A DNA stretch of 50,304 bases, taken from Phycisphaerales bacterium. Its GTDB lineage: Bacteria > Planctomycetota > Phycisphaerae > Sedimentisphaerales > Anaerobacaceae. This document shows, piece by piece, positions 1 to 8,939 of the stretch. The stretch spans positions 5,179,066-5,229,369 of the forward strand of contig CP070675.1 in NCBI GenBank assembly GCA_020352215.1, in the 5' to 3' direction. Position 1 is the first letter of the stretch, and each line of letters begins with the position of its first letter. Made by a program: the position numbers and the translations under genes. Under the pieces are notes generated by a model, which was not told where the DNA came from, ran no database searches, and saw only the letters and a list, made by a program, of their open reading frames with translations.

Positions 1-2
1 TA

Positions 3-347
3 TGGGAGCTGCCCGGCCACGGCTGGCATGAGAATCTGCTCAAGGACCACAACCGGTGGGGACCGAGAAGACTGACGCTGTGGCCCCCGCTTTTTCCTGA
101 GGCGATACCGAAGGCTTTTTGCAAGACCCCGAAGGATGAGTTCGACGTCAATAAGGTGTTTCTGGATAAGGCGGCCGAGACGGCCAAGCCTTTCGTCTCT
201 CTGATCTGGCATCCATGGTCGCTGGCGAAGTTCGATTCGGATATGAGAATGCTGGAGCTGACGTTCGCTCACGTTCGACGGCTCCGATTGAAGAGCTGCA
301 CCTACGCTCAACTGCACGAACACGTATCAGGTTCGGGCAGGTCATAA
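3..347 (+). CDS. C-terminal part of a polysaccharide-deacetylase-like protein (5' truncated by the window edge)
   Basis: The frame is open from the first base of the window and ends with TAA at 345-347, giving about 114 residues of a protein whose start lies to the left. It contains a GHGWHEN motif, then a hydrophobic SLIWHPWSL segment, then a helix ending in CTYAQLHEHV. A late His-Pro-Trp motif followed by a final helix is how NodB-type polysaccharide deacetylases commonly end, where the His belongs to the last conserved motif. That family would remove N- or O-acetyl groups from extracellular or cell-wall glycans. The metal-binding motifs of such enzymes would be outside the window, so the call rests on the tail only. 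It is followed on the same strand by a Tat-exported sugar-isomerase-like gene after about 190 bases. Confidence 0.5.
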   Translation, partial: WELPGHGWHENLLKDHNRWGPRRLTLWPPLFPEAIPKAFCKTPKDEFDVNKVFLDKAAETAKPFVSLIWHPWSLAKFDSDMRMLELTFAHVRRLRLKSCTYAQLHEHVSGSGRS

Positions 348-534
348 TTGCGAGGTCAAGAATCTGCCTGCCGTGCGAGACTCAGAGAATTACCTTGCAT
401 AGTACCTGTATCTATGTAGAATGATTGCCGCCAGCGGATTTGTTGATGGCTGAAACAGAACCACGGAGAAGAGGTCGGGGCACCTCGAATTCTCCGGCAA
501 CTTTGTAGTTCTTTCGATACGCGGGAGGTTAACC

Positions 535-2094
535 ATGAAGAATGGTGATATTGTCTGCGGGTGTTCGAGTTGCGGGATTAGCAGGCGAGGATTTCTGACG
601 GGTTGTGCGGCATGTGTTGGTGCGGCGGGACTGCTGGCCAAGCCCAGCCCGGTAATGGCGGCGAAGAAGGACAAGATGCGCATTCGGGTGATCTATTCGC
701 TTCATGCGGTCAAGCAGCCCGGGCCGGACTGGCCTAATGTCGGATTCGACTTCGGGCCGGTGATGAAGCGAATTGACGCGGACCTTGCCAAGGGATGCCC
801 GGAGTTGGAGTTCGTGTCGTCCATGGCCAATGGACCGGAGGAGGCGAAGAAGATACTCGCAGAGGATAAGTCGGGCAATATTGACGGCTACTTAGTCTAT
901 CAAATGAACTGCTGGAATCGCGTGGTCCAGGATATTGCTGCCTCGGGCAAGCCGGTGCTTTATGTCGACTTTCAGTACGGTGGAAGCGGCGGATTTCTTG
1001 TCTACAACGCGGCATTTCTGCGGAGCCAGGCGGGTAACGTGGGCTTCGTGGCGTCTTCGAATATGGATGATGTGATCGCCGGCGTAAAGTGTTTCGAAGT
1101 TGTCGGGCGTGGAGGGTCGGCGTCGGACTTCGCCGCGGCGACAAAGCGAGTGCGGATGAAGCGGACGCCAAAGATGGGCAGCATGCGGTGCAAGGCGGAC
1201 AACTTGCCTACGGTCTCGACGGATGAGTGCCTCAAGCTGATGAAGAAATCGAAGATTCTGGCGGTTCGGGGCCAGGATTCGGGTCCGGCGGGCGAGATCA
1301 TGGGCATACCGATGGTGAACGTTTCCTTTGCTGAAGTCAATGCTGCGTGGGAAAGTGCGGACAAGACCCAGTCAAAAGCGGTTGCACAGAAATGGAAAGA
1401 TGATGCGGTTCAGGTTCTTGGAGTCTCGGACGAGACGCTGGAGACGTCCGCGGCGATGTACCTGGGTATGAAAGAAGTGCTCAAGAAGAACGGCGCAAAT
1501 GCCATTGCTATTAACTGCCTGGGTGGATTTTACGGCGGCCACATTCACGCCTACCCGTGCCTGGGATTTCACCAGCTGAACAATGAGGGATTGGTTGGAG
1601 CCTGTGAGTGTGACGTGAGGTCTACGGCAACAATGCTGATGATCGGGGCGATGACGGGTGGGCGGCCGAGTTTCATTTCGGACCCGGTTATCGACACTGC
1701 GAAGCGGCAGATCATCTACGCGCATTGCGTGGCGCCGAACAAGATGTTTGGTCCCGATGGGCCGACGAATCCGTTCGCGATACTGACACATTCCGAGGAC
1801 CGGCAGGGCGCTTCCGTTCGTTCGATCCTGCCGTTGGGGTACATGACAACGACGCTGGAGATCAGGCAGCCGCAGAATGAGATATTGATGCATCTGGGCA
1901 AGGCGGTTGAAAACGATCCTGACGACCGCGCGTGTCGGACAAAGCTTGCGGCTGAGCCAGCCGGTGACATCGAGAAGCTTTTCGAGATGTGGGATCAGTG
2001 GGGCTGGCACCGCGTGACGTGCTACGGCGATATAAAGGAACCCGTGTATTCGCTGGCGGATGCAATTGGATGGAAAGTGATCGAGGAGGCATGA
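535..2094 (+). CDS. Tat-exported L-fucose/L-arabinose-isomerase-like protein, paralogue 1
   Basis: A 519-residue protein. The start follows a good ribosome-binding site (GGGAGG, 6 bases before ATG). The N-terminus has closely spaced cysteines (CGCSSCG) directly before a twin-arginine motif (SRRGFL) and a hydrophobic stretch ending near VMAAKK, so export in folded form is likely. The body resembles the L-fucose isomerase fold: an N-terminal Rossmann-like part with GYLVYQMNCWN, a central NCLGGFYGGHIHAYPCLGF segment, and a C-terminal part with IYAHCVAPNKMFGP and GWHRVTCYGDIKEP. True family members interconvert ketoses and aldoses with a divalent metal in the cytoplasm. The exported form suggests another role, so the substrate is unknown. 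Two relatives lie in this window (11815-13377 and 20853-22322); the first is the closer, sharing the GWHRVT.YGD.KEP ending. Confidence 0.75.
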   Translation: MKNGDIVCGCSSCGISRRGFLTGCAACVGAAGLLAKPSPVMAAKKDKMRIRVIYSLHAVKQPGPDWPNVGFDFGPVMKRIDADLAKGCPELEFVSSMANGPEEAKKILAEDKSGNIDGYLVYQMNCWNRVVQDIAASGKPVLYVDFQYGGSGGFLVYNAAFLRSQAGNVGFVASSNMDDVIAGVKCFEVVGRGGSASDFAAATKRVRMKRTPKMGSMRCKADNLPTVSTDECLKLMKKSKILAVRGQDSGPAGEIMGIPMVNVSFAEVNAAWESADKTQSKAVAQKWKDDAVQVLGVSDETLETSAAMYLGMKEVLKKNGANAIAINCLGGFYGGHIHAYPCLGFHQLNNEGLVGACECDVRSTATMLMIGAMTGGRPSFISDPVIDTAKRQIIYAHCVAPNKMFGPDGPTNPFAILTHSEDRQGASVRSILPLGYMTTTLEIRQPQNEILMHLGKAVENDPDDRACRTKLAAEPAGDIEKLFEMWDQWGWHRVTCYGDIKEPVYSLADAIGWKVIEEA

Positions 2095-2430
2095 TCGTAT
2101 CCTGAATCTTTCTGGGGACTCAGTTGACGACTTATGGGCAAGAGTCGGCTAACGGGTCTACCGGGGACAGTTGTGCATGTCAGATACGTTGTTGGCTGGT
2201 GGGCCTACTCTTCGTTAGAGATCATGGCGGTCCGCAAATCTGTAGCTGAGGAAGGGCAACGGCGGAATATGCGTCGCCCCTTTGCACTCTGCCTCCTTGT
2301 CCGATTCCTGTTGGTGCCGGGTGTGCGGAGATACTATGCCGGCTGAGAGCATACGAATTGTCAGTTGTGAGATGGGCAATTCGATTGGCCATCCTACGGC
2401 AGTGCGAGAATTTCCGAAGGGAGATGTGTT
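2095..2430. other. Intergenic region without a convincing gene
   Basis: These 336 bases separate the isomerase-like gene from the alpha/beta-hydrolase gene on the same strand. The short open frames have no recognisable domain. The only clear element is the ribosome-binding site GAAGGGAG just before the ATG at 2431. No strong promoter or terminator hairpin was found. Confidence 0.5.
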
Positions 2431-3321
2431 ATGCGGTGTTTCTTTCTTTCTCTGATGATTGTCTCGGTGCTTGCGGGCTGTGAGCAGAGTCGCAAGCAGG
2501 TCAGGCCGGTACCGTATGCTGATTGGGAATCCGCTTCTGTTACCAGCAACGGAGTCCGCATTCATTACTGGCGCACAGGCGGTGTGGGCAAGCCGGTCAT
2601 GATCATGGCTCACGGTGTCACGGACTACGGACTGAACTGGGCGTCCCTGGCGGCGAAGTTCCAGGCCGATTACGATATTATCATGTACGACGCCCGGGGA
2701 CACGGATTCTCGGAGAAGCCTCAAGGGCCGTACGATTTGGCAACTCACGTCGAGGACCTCGCTGGTTTAGTCAAGGCCTTAGGAATTGAAAAGCCCATAT
2801 TGATCGGTCATTCCATGGGTAGCGGGACGGTCGCCCTCGCCGGAGCAACTTATCCCGATTTGCCGCGTGCCGTTATCATGGAAGACCCGGCCTTAAGCGA
2901 GCTGCTCAAATATCTTACCGAGGTAAATATTCCAGAATGGAAACGACTGATCGAGGCGGACAAGGCGATGGGCAAACAACGGCTTATGAAGCTGGCCCGA
3001 TCCAAGCGGCATCCAGGCTGGTCCGATTTCGAATATGACCACTGGGCCGAGGCCAAGCTGCTGGTCAGCTCGAATGTCGTGGATGTCATTCGTGATGAAG
3101 GTCTCCGTAACCCAAATCGGATATATCCAAAGATCATGGCACCAACACTGATTCTCAAGGCCGATGCAGACGAAGAGAGCCGGAGAAAGCACATCGAGAT
3201 AGCGGGCCTGCTGCCGAATGGAAAGCTGGTTCACATCGATGGTGCCGGGCACCTGGTTCGTCTGGATAGACCGGCCGAAACCGAACGCCAAATCCGCGAT
3301 TTCCTCGCTGGCCTGGATTAG
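2431..3321 (+). CDS. Alpha/beta-hydrolase lipoprotein
   Basis: A 296-residue protein with a lipoprotein signal peptide ending in the lipobox LAGC (Cys17), so it is probably anchored on the periplasmic side of a membrane. The alpha/beta-hydrolase fold is clear. An HG oxyanion motif (MAHGVTDYG) lies around residue 61, and the nucleophile elbow GHSMG has Ser128. Asp245 or Asp247 on the strand LILKADAD is the likely acid, and His274 in GAGHLVR is the catalytic base. About 30 residues of signal and linker precede the fold, and the length is normal for the family. An ATG with GGGAG seven bases upstream supports this start. Such enzymes hydrolyse esters, lactones, amides or epoxides. The substrate cannot be deduced; a carbohydrate ester is possible from the neighbours only. 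Confidence 0.85.
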   Translation: MRCFFLSLMIVSVLAGCEQSRKQVRPVPYADWESASVTSNGVRIHYWRTGGVGKPVMIMAHGVTDYGLNWASLAAKFQADYDIIMYDARGHGFSEKPQGPYDLATHVEDLAGLVKALGIEKPILIGHSMGSGTVALAGATYPDLPRAVIMEDPALSELLKYLTEVNIPEWKRLIEADKAMGKQRLMKLARSKRHPGWSDFEYDHWAEAKLLVSSNVVDVIRDEGLRNPNRIYPKIMAPTLILKADADEESRRKHIEIAGLLPNGKLVHIDGAGHLVRLDRPAETERQIRDFLAGLD

Positions 3322-3352
3322 TGTCGACCCGGCCTTGAACGGACCTGCTAAA

Positions 3353-3577
3353 TCACATTTGCTGTTGTTCTTTCCACGAAATGGATTCTATCTTGAAGTC
3401 GTAGCCTTCTTGGCCGGTTGAAACGGGATCGAAACGCAAGCCGGTAGTGGCCCCTCCGTAATTCGGGCAACTGCTCAGATCAATTTCATACGTACGGTAG
3501 CGTGCGTCCGGACGGAGGCCAAAAACAACGCTTCGCCGATCGCTGAAACCCGGTTCGGCGTGTGTTCTCGAGAATAG
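3353..3577 (-). pseudogene. Orphan C-terminal remnant of a secreted carbohydrate-related protein
   Basis: An open frame of 74 codons without a start. An in-frame TGA lies immediately upstream at 3578-3580 and the frame ends with TGA at 3353-3355. It reads like a genuine beta-sandwich end: RYRTYEIDLSSCPNYGG, then TTGLRFDPVSTG, then YDFKIESISW. Similar strand patterns end galactose-binding or discoidin-like modules of planctomycete secreted proteins. It lies 51 bases downstream of the alpha-galactosidase stop on the same strand, but that protein already ends with a normal beta-sandwich, so this is more likely the leftover 3' end of a separate deleted gene. The parent family is not identified. 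Confidence 0.5.
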
Positions 3578-3628
3578 TCATGCATCGCTGTTATGCGTCG
3601 GGCAGTATCACGCATAGTGCTCCATCGA

Positions 3629-5704
3629 CTATTGCGCCTCGACAAAATACACGGCCGAGAGTTGTTCCGGCGAGAATTCGACCGGCAGACCTTGCTCGGC
3701 AAGGGTGGCCGCAGAATACACGCGCTGCTGGTCCCTCACGTCCGCTGTCGTCACTTCGTAGCGCAGGTCGCGCGTTAGACGCCCAAGCTTGATACTCTGT
3801 GTGATCCTTCCCTGTACCCCCCAGCGAAACAGCAGTAGAGCAGCCTTGTCCCCATCCTCGCTGTAATAGACCACGCCAGCCAGCTCTTCGGCTTGACCCG
3901 GATAGAGAATCTGATAGAGTGACGCTGGTTTGTATTCGTTTAGCCTTCGATAGTTTTTGACTTCTCCCTCGATGATCTTTTTTTGCTCCGGACTAATCTT
4001 ATACAGATCAGTCGATACCCCCCATACACCGATCATGGCGCTGCGGCAATAGCACTTCAACAGCTCCGTGCTGCCGGTCACTTCATTGGGGCGATTGGTC
4101 CAGCGCTGCACCTTGGCCGGCATCAGAAAATCGATAGCGCCCAACGCCTCCTGAACATTGGTTCGCGCGTGTTCATATCCGGTCCGGCCACCGTCGCGAA
4201 TCCAATGGATCTGAGCGATGCTGTCGGTAAAGGCATTAATCATCCTTCCACCGCTCATGCAGCTTTCGATAATCAAGTCAGGGTGCCTGCGACGCACGGC
4301 CGCCAGCGCTTGCTGCAGGGCGACGATATTCTTCATTCTCCCGTGACGCGATCCTTCTCCGAACAGCTCCTGGTCGTATTTCCACCAATCGATGTCAAAC
4401 TGATCCTTCAGGCTCTGTATATGGTTCAGCAGTGTGCCCTCAAAATCATAACCGGCCAAATCAAGGGCGTAGGCCTTCATGTATTCTCTCAAGAAGGGAG
4501 GCCGATCCACCTCCGGAGGAAGATCGTTGCCTGCCACGTACACCAACCAGGGACAACTCCAGATGCCGGTCTTCAGGTTGTTGTCATGAATTAGGGCAAA
4601 GACACCCTCCAATTCGCCCGGCCCGAACTTGTCTTTTGCCGGCGTCCAGTCACCAACCTGCTCAAACCACCCATCATCCAGGACAAAGACATCAAATCCA
4701 TACGGGCGCAACGCCTCGACCTGGTGAGCCAGAAACTGCTTGGTCAAGTTTCGGCCGGCCGAATACCAATGATTATAGATGAATGGGTAAGCTGCGCGCG
4801 GACCGCCATAGAGCCGGTGGGCCAGCCGTTCTCTGGCTTTGATCCAAGCCGCGCGGGCCTGTATCTCCTCGGTTCCGCGATACGGCATGAACTCGATCAC
4901 GGGCCCGGCGATTTGCTCCCCGGCGTGCAGCACAAGCTGGGTCTCGGACGGCGGCAGAGACACACGCAGCAAGATATCCCACCCGGTCTTCTGAATGGTC
5001 GCTCGCCAGCCACCGCACCAGGCAATCGCGAAGCACATGATCTGCTGCGAATCTCTGATCTGCCAATAAGGAACCTTCCCGGGGCGAGGCCCCCTTCGAT
5101 CCGAGCTATAGACCCGCGAGTGGAGATGTGCAGGTCGTACGGCCGTTATCTTCTCCACGTGCGGCTGATAGGTCAAGGCCTCCCAGTACTTCACTGTGGG
5201 GCGTTCTCCTGGCAACATCCATTCGGCCATCCAACCCGGAAACCGATCGATCGGGATATCGTTGTGGCCGGTGTTCCGTAGGCGCACATGGAGTTGCACC
5301 AACGGAGCATTCCTGGCCAATTCAACTACCCACGTGATTTGCAGATCACTCCGCTGTCTCGTGGCCAGGGCCCGAATGAAGACATCATCGCCCTGTCGCT
5401 GCCAACCTGCGCTCTGCCCTGCGGACTTCGGCTGTGCGGAGCGGATGGCCTTCGAGAGCCAATAGCCTATGCCGAGAGGGGTGCCCGCATCAGCAAATAC
5501 CCGGAGGTTCTGCTTGCGCCATTGACACTCGGCGATGTACGGTACTTGCTCGTCACTGACCTGTAGGCGCAGGCGCAACGTACCGTTATCCAATACGACG
5601 TCCGGGACGGCTGCGGCGCATGTCGTGACGCTGAGCAAAAGATGAATAAGAAGCACAGACCCCGCCGGGCAAGAGCCGCGGCGTTCTCGAATGGATTCGA
5701 TCAT
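3629..5704 (-). CDS. Secreted GH36-family alpha-galactosidase
   Basis: A 691-residue protein with a signal peptide (hydrophobic VLLIHLLLSV, likely cut after CAAA). The N-terminal beta-supersandwich (about 35-285) is followed by a TIM barrel. The barrel has LDDGWF at 342-347, WWKYDQ with the likely nucleophile Asp444, and IESCMSGGRM at 479-488. WIRDGG follows, with Asp504 as the likely acid/base, and the protein ends in a C-terminal beta-sandwich. The Lys-x-Asp and SCxSGGR motifs are typical of clan GH-D family GH36. It should release terminal alpha-galactosyl residues from oligosaccharides or polysaccharides outside the cytoplasm. The ATG is preceded by AGGAG at nine bases. It starts 49 bases after the upstream amidohydrolase gene, so the two are probably co-transcribed. 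GH27 or another GH36 specificity cannot be excluded. Confidence 0.85.
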   Translation of the reverse strand: MIESIRERRGSCPAGSVLLIHLLLSVTTCAAAVPDVVLDNGTLRLRLQVSDEQVPYIAECQWRKQNLRVFADAGTPLGIGYWLSKAIRSAQPKSAGQSAGWQRQGDDVFIRALATRQRSDLQITWVVELARNAPLVQLHVRLRNTGHNDIPIDRFPGWMAEWMLPGERPTVKYWEALTYQPHVEKITAVRPAHLHSRVYSSDRRGPRPGKVPYWQIRDSQQIMCFAIAWCGGWRATIQKTGWDILLRVSLPPSETQLVLHAGEQIAGPVIEFMPYRGTEEIQARAAWIKARERLAHRLYGGPRAAYPFIYNHWYSAGRNLTKQFLAHQVEALRPYGFDVFVLDDGWFEQVGDWTPAKDKFGPGELEGVFALIHDNNLKTGIWSCPWLVYVAGNDLPPEVDRPPFLREYMKAYALDLAGYDFEGTLLNHIQSLKDQFDIDWWKYDQELFGEGSRHGRMKNIVALQQALAAVRRRHPDLIIESCMSGGRMINAFTDSIAQIHWIRDGGRTGYEHARTNVQEALGAIDFLMPAKVQRWTNRPNEVTGSTELLKCYCRSAMIGVWGVSTDLYKISPEQKKIIEGEVKNYRRLNEYKPASLYQILYPGQAEELAGVVYYSEDGDKAALLLFRWGVQGRITQSIKLGRLTRDLRYEVTTADVRDQQRVYSAATLAEQGLPVEFSPEQLSAVYFVEAQ

Positions 5705-5753
5705 TGTGACTCACTCCTGCGGGCCATTAGCCCTACTCGATCTCGGTCTCAGA

Positions 5754-6896
5754 CTACCTTGACGACGAGTAGCCGGTTCTTGGTTTGCCCATAATCTTGA
5801 GTGCGTTTCCCCGGTATACCTTCCTGAGAATATCATCGCCGAGAGCCAGCCCGTGCAACGCCCAGTGGTAGCTGGAGTGGTGCCATGCATAGAAGTGCTC
5901 GTCCGCCGACTCCAGAATGCGAAACGTAAGCTGATACATCTCGGTGCTGAATCCCATGTCGGTTCCGTAGACAAGGCGGTCCTGATACTTCTCATAGAAC
6001 TGACCGACGAATCTGGGGATTGCCGCCGTCTCGGCATACCGGGCAGATATGTCCGCGTAGAGATTCGGATATCTGTCGAACAACTTGCCGAGGTGACTCA
6101 AATCATGGGAGCAATTGGCAAAGTGACAGGCAACGAATATTGTCTTTGGGTGCCGATTGACCGCCCGTTCCAAGATATCCAACATGCCCTCATGACCCAC
6201 GATGTCCGGCCTATTGTCCAACCTCCATTTGTAGGCGTTCATCAGACCATCGTTCTTGGCATCCATGGGCTGATACATCCAATACGGATCGGCTACGTGG
6301 ATATTCACCGGCATCCTCAGTTCTGCGCACTTCTCCAGCAGCGGGTCCATGCGAGGATCATCCAGATGCATTCCCCAAGCTTTCGTAGGCCTGCTATAAG
6401 ACAGACCCTTGCCCTTGTCACCCAGTTCACCGACACCACGCGCGCCGAGTTTGTGGCAGCGCTCCAGCTCCTTGACGGCCGCGGGTCCAAAACCCGGCTT
6501 GTCATACCCCGTGTAGTCAAACCCGCACCACAGCTCAAAGCGATCGGGGTGCTTGGCGTATCTTGCACAGATGTCATTGAACTCGTTGCCGGTTGCCCCG
6601 GTCAGAATCACAGCTTTGTCAATCCCTACCTCATCCATGAGTCGAATCCATTCGCCGAGCCGCTCGGGAGTCCTGGCATACGGATGGGCGTGCATGTCGA
6701 TCACCGGGTATCTGGCCCTCTCCACCTTTGTCTTGGGAATGTTGTAGATCGAACGGGGCCGATAGTCCTTCAGCAGCAGGGTCTCCGGCACGGGTCGGGT
6801 ATCCGCCGAGAAAGCCTCGGCTGGATAACTCACCAGCAAAAACAAAACGGCGAGCAGATGTGAAAATTGGCTCTTGCTTGCGGTCATGGACCTCAT
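5754..6896 (-). CDS. Secreted amidohydrolase-2 family protein
   Basis: About 380 residues from the ATG at 6896, chosen because AAGGAG sits seven bases upstream and the protein then begins with a Sec signal peptide (FSHLLAVLFLLVSYPAEAFS). A longer reading frame extends upstream but lacks a signal. The amidohydrolase barrel begins with VIDMHAHPYA (His69-x-His71 metal pair). It continues through NIHVADPYW, VACHFANCSHD and YGTDMGF, which supply the later His and Asp ligands typical of ACMS-decarboxylase-like amidohydrolases. These enzymes hydrolyse or decarboxylate aromatic acids or lactones. Secreted planctomycete relatives are common but mostly uncharacterised. The co-directional GH36 gene 49 bases downstream suggests a role in plant- or algae-derived material, which is inference. 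Confidence 0.8.
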   Translation of the reverse strand: MRSMTASKSQFSHLLAVLFLLVSYPAEAFSADTRPVPETLLLKDYRPRSIYNIPKTKVERARYPVIDMHAHPYARTPERLGEWIRLMDEVGIDKAVILTGATGNEFNDICARYAKHPDRFELWCGFDYTGYDKPGFGPAAVKELERCHKLGARGVGELGDKGKGLSYSRPTKAWGMHLDDPRMDPLLEKCAELRMPVNIHVADPYWMYQPMDAKNDGLMNAYKWRLDNRPDIVGHEGMLDILERAVNRHPKTIFVACHFANCSHDLSHLGKLFDRYPNLYADISARYAETAAIPRFVGQFYEKYQDRLVYGTDMGFSTEMYQLTFRILESADEHFYAWHHSSYHWALHGLALGDDILRKVYRGNALKIMGKPRTGYSSSR

Positions 6897-6984
6897 GGCA
6901 TGTCTCCTTCCACGATGCGCTGTGGATCTGTTGGTGGCCGACTTCTTTCTGTTGTTCCATATCAAAGAGGCGTTCGCGTAATTG

Positions 6985-7006
6985 CTGTCTGCACATTGGC
7001 AGACAG
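6985..7006 (-). promoter_or_regulatory. Leader hairpin upstream of the amidohydrolase gene
   Basis: A perfect 8-bp inverted repeat, CTGTCTGC and GCAGACAG, with a 6-base loop. It lies between the putative promoter at 7030-7038 and the start at 6896. Further GACAGA copies follow it on the upstream side. It could be an operator or an RNA leader hairpin. Confidence 0.35.
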
Positions 7007-7029
7007 ACCTCCAGGACAGACACCGTTGC

Positions 7030-7038
7030 ATTGTAGCA
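7030..7038 (-). promoter_or_regulatory. Putative extended -10 promoter for the amidohydrolase-galactosidase pair
   Basis: On the minus strand the sequence reads TGCTACAAT, an extended -10 box. No good -35 is seen at 17 bases. It is about 135 bases upstream of the amidohydrolase start. Confidence 0.35.
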
Positions 7039-7325
7039 TTTCTTTCGAGCAAGTACCCCATCCAATTGAGCGGATGAACCGCCCATTCTCTTGAGTTTTT
7101 GGCATGAAGCTGGATGATCTAATAACCCGTGACCGCAGCAAGCGGCGAGACTGGAAAGCACAAACATCGCCTTGGCGTGACGCTCAGGCGAGAACGGGCC
7201 AGTGGGGCGTGTAGGCTGGGGAAAAAGATTTTCTCGCGATGGCCCGATAAAAGCCCGCTTGTTTCAAGGAATAAGCCCCCGGAGGAGGGCGCAGAAGCCG
7301 AATTCACGGAGTGTACGAATCTCGC

Positions 7326-7354
7326 TTGACAGTCGTCTCTGGTAGTATTAGATT
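7326..7354 (+). promoter_or_regulatory. Sigma-70-type promoter for the HEAT-repeat gene
   Basis: A perfect -35 box TTGACA (7326-7331), a 17-base spacer and a -10 box TAGATT (7349-7354). Transcription would start near 7361, about 125 bases before a GTG at 7488 that has a strong AGGAGGA ribosome-binding site at 7476-7482. The region from 6897 to 7487 holds this promoter and the opposing one near 7030, but no convincing gene. Confidence 0.55.
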
Positions 7355-7609
7355 ACGGCTTGGTAGGAGCGTCCTAGGGTCGCCGTAAGAAAAAGCCGAG
7401 AGGTTAGTTCGTGGTGGATTAGCCCTGTTTTCTCAGAGGCTCTAAAGCGTCATTCTTGTGAGTCTATTCTTCTATGAGGAGGAATTCGTGGAGCGGCCGG
7501 CGTATGGGCTCGAGCCGATCAGACCTGAGCCGGCATCGGCCTGCTGTTTACGGGCGCAGCAATCGAATTCTCTGCGCTTTCCGATGCGGCCATCGACTCG
7601 CAGGACAAT

Positions 7610-8137
7610 TTGTTCGCTTGGGAAAACTTGTCACCGGACTACATAATTGGGAGTGCCATAACAGTGGTTTTGGAAAAGAGAACACCTTCAGGCCGAGAGA
7701 AGGATGAAGCATCTGTGAAGCTCCTTGAAAAGCTGCGCGCAGGCTTACATTCCTCCGATTCATCGATTGCACGGCAGGCTGCCTTCAAGCTCTCTTGGAT
7801 GCAGGAGGACGGATTTGACATACTGCAAGAAGCTCTACTGGGCCGTTCTTCGAGAAGGACAAAATATGCCGCCGCCTACGGGCTCAGGAGTATGCATGGC
7901 AGAATGAAGACGATGGCCCTGAATTTGCTGGAGGGAGGTTCAAAGCATCGCGACAGGGATATCAAAAACGTGTGCGGCCAGGCTTTGAAACTTCTGAGCC
8001 AGAGTGCGCGTAGAGGAGGTCGTTCCCAAGCGAAAAAAAATGCGCAGAGATTTGAGATCAAACAGATTCCGGACAGAGGGCGAAGGAGAGGCCGGAGCGC
8101 TAAGAGGCGCGGAGGAAGAGCAACTCCTACCAGATAG
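7610..8137 (+). CDS. Small HEAT-repeat-like protein with a basic tail (probable 5' frame break)
   Basis: The uninterrupted frame can start at TTG 7610 (175 residues) and is open back to 7529. Helical pairs such as SSIARQAAFKLSWMQ and RRTKYAAAYGLRSM resemble HEAT/ARM repeats. The tail from about residue 140 is very rich in Arg and Lys, suggesting nucleic-acid or ribosome contact. The sequence just upstream in this frame (TGAAIEFSALSDAAIDSQDN) also looks coding. The only good initiation site is a GTG at 7488, with AGGAGGA at 7476-7482, and it lies in another frame. Joining them needs a -1 shift or one missing base around 7530-7545. So the true protein may start at 7488 and be interrupted here by a mutation, an assembly error or a programmed frameshift. 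No enzymatic function is suggested; repeats of this kind bind proteins. Confidence 0.6.
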   Translation: MFAWENLSPDYIIGSAITVVLEKRTPSGREKDEASVKLLEKLRAGLHSSDSSIARQAAFKLSWMQEDGFDILQEALLGRSSRRTKYAAAYGLRSMHGRMKTMALNLLEGGSKHRDRDIKNVCGQALKLLSQSARRGGRSQAKKNAQRFEIKQIPDRGRRRGRSAKRRGGRATPTR

Positions 8138-8939
8138 ACGATGTCACCACATGGGGTCCATACGGCCCAGGGTTTCCCCACGGTATAGATGAAGGTGCGC
8201 AAATCCGTAAACTCACTGGTAAGAAAGCCATGATGTGATAGTCCACGTGTTAAGGTAGACCCGTATGTGTCTTCCTCGGTCCCGCCCCCGCAGCGATGGG
8301 GCTTTCTCACACATCAATCCGGCTGGTGCAAGAGCTGAACTCCCGCCGAGGCGCTTCACGAGACGGGGACTGCGGTGATGCAGTACTCGCTATCGATCGC
8401 CTGCGTTCCCCCATCTCTTGTGCTCTCGTGACCTTCGCGATTCTTGCGCGACCGCTATGATAACGGAACCCCAGCCCGGTCTCCGAGAATTCCGGAGCGG
8501 CCTTGACATTCACCACTGTCTGCAAGGATCCGGCAGGAAACTCAGAAGGTCCCACTGGCCAGCTTGTAAGGGTTATCGTACACCCATAGCATGTGTCCGA
8601 CGACGTGCCGATGGTTGTCACATATCGAGGTCATGGAGAGAGTGAGACTCCGGTGAGTTGAGCGTGGGACTATTTATAACCACTCGCAAAATGTCAATCA
8701 GCATCAATTGCGTTTTGAAGTTTCTCTTGACTAAAAGACCCTTTATTTGGTATAGTTACAGGTGTTGCCGTGCTCAGATTCTCTGGCCTCCGAGGTGCCG
8801 GCCCTTCAGGTGCGCAACAGGAATGGGGACACAGCGATGTTGTCGCGCGTGGGAGGGTGGCTGCGGACTTGGCTTCGGGGAAGTAGGATTTACGCGATTC
8901 AATTGGCAGCCCATATCGGATTTCTGAAGGAGGACCGTT
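8138..8939. other. Gene-poor region with a possible minus-strand remnant
   Basis: These 802 bases hold no convincing intact gene. A minus-strand frame around 8440-8625 reads like a beta-strand protein (TITLTSWPVGPSEFPAGSL, then VVNVKAAPEFSETGLGFRY) but has no good start, is bounded upstream by TGA and degenerates downstream, so it may be a relic. The promoter of the next gene lies at 8727-8756. Confidence 0.4.
8727..8756 (+). promoter_or_regulatory. Sigma-70-type promoter for the LamG/PA14 protein
   Basis: A -35 box TTGACT (8727-8732), an 18-base spacer and a -10 box TATAGT (8751-8756). The gene start at 8940 is about 180 bases downstream, leaving a long leader. Confidence 0.5.

Noticed and set aside
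5853..6863. Plus-strand open frame opposite the amidohydrolase gene
   Set aside because: No domain, and the minus-strand frame has signal peptide and metal motifs.
8307..8625. Minus-strand frame with beta-strand-like sequence in the gene-poor region
   Set aside because: Bounded by TGA and losing protein-like character downstream; kept only as a possible relic in the region entry.
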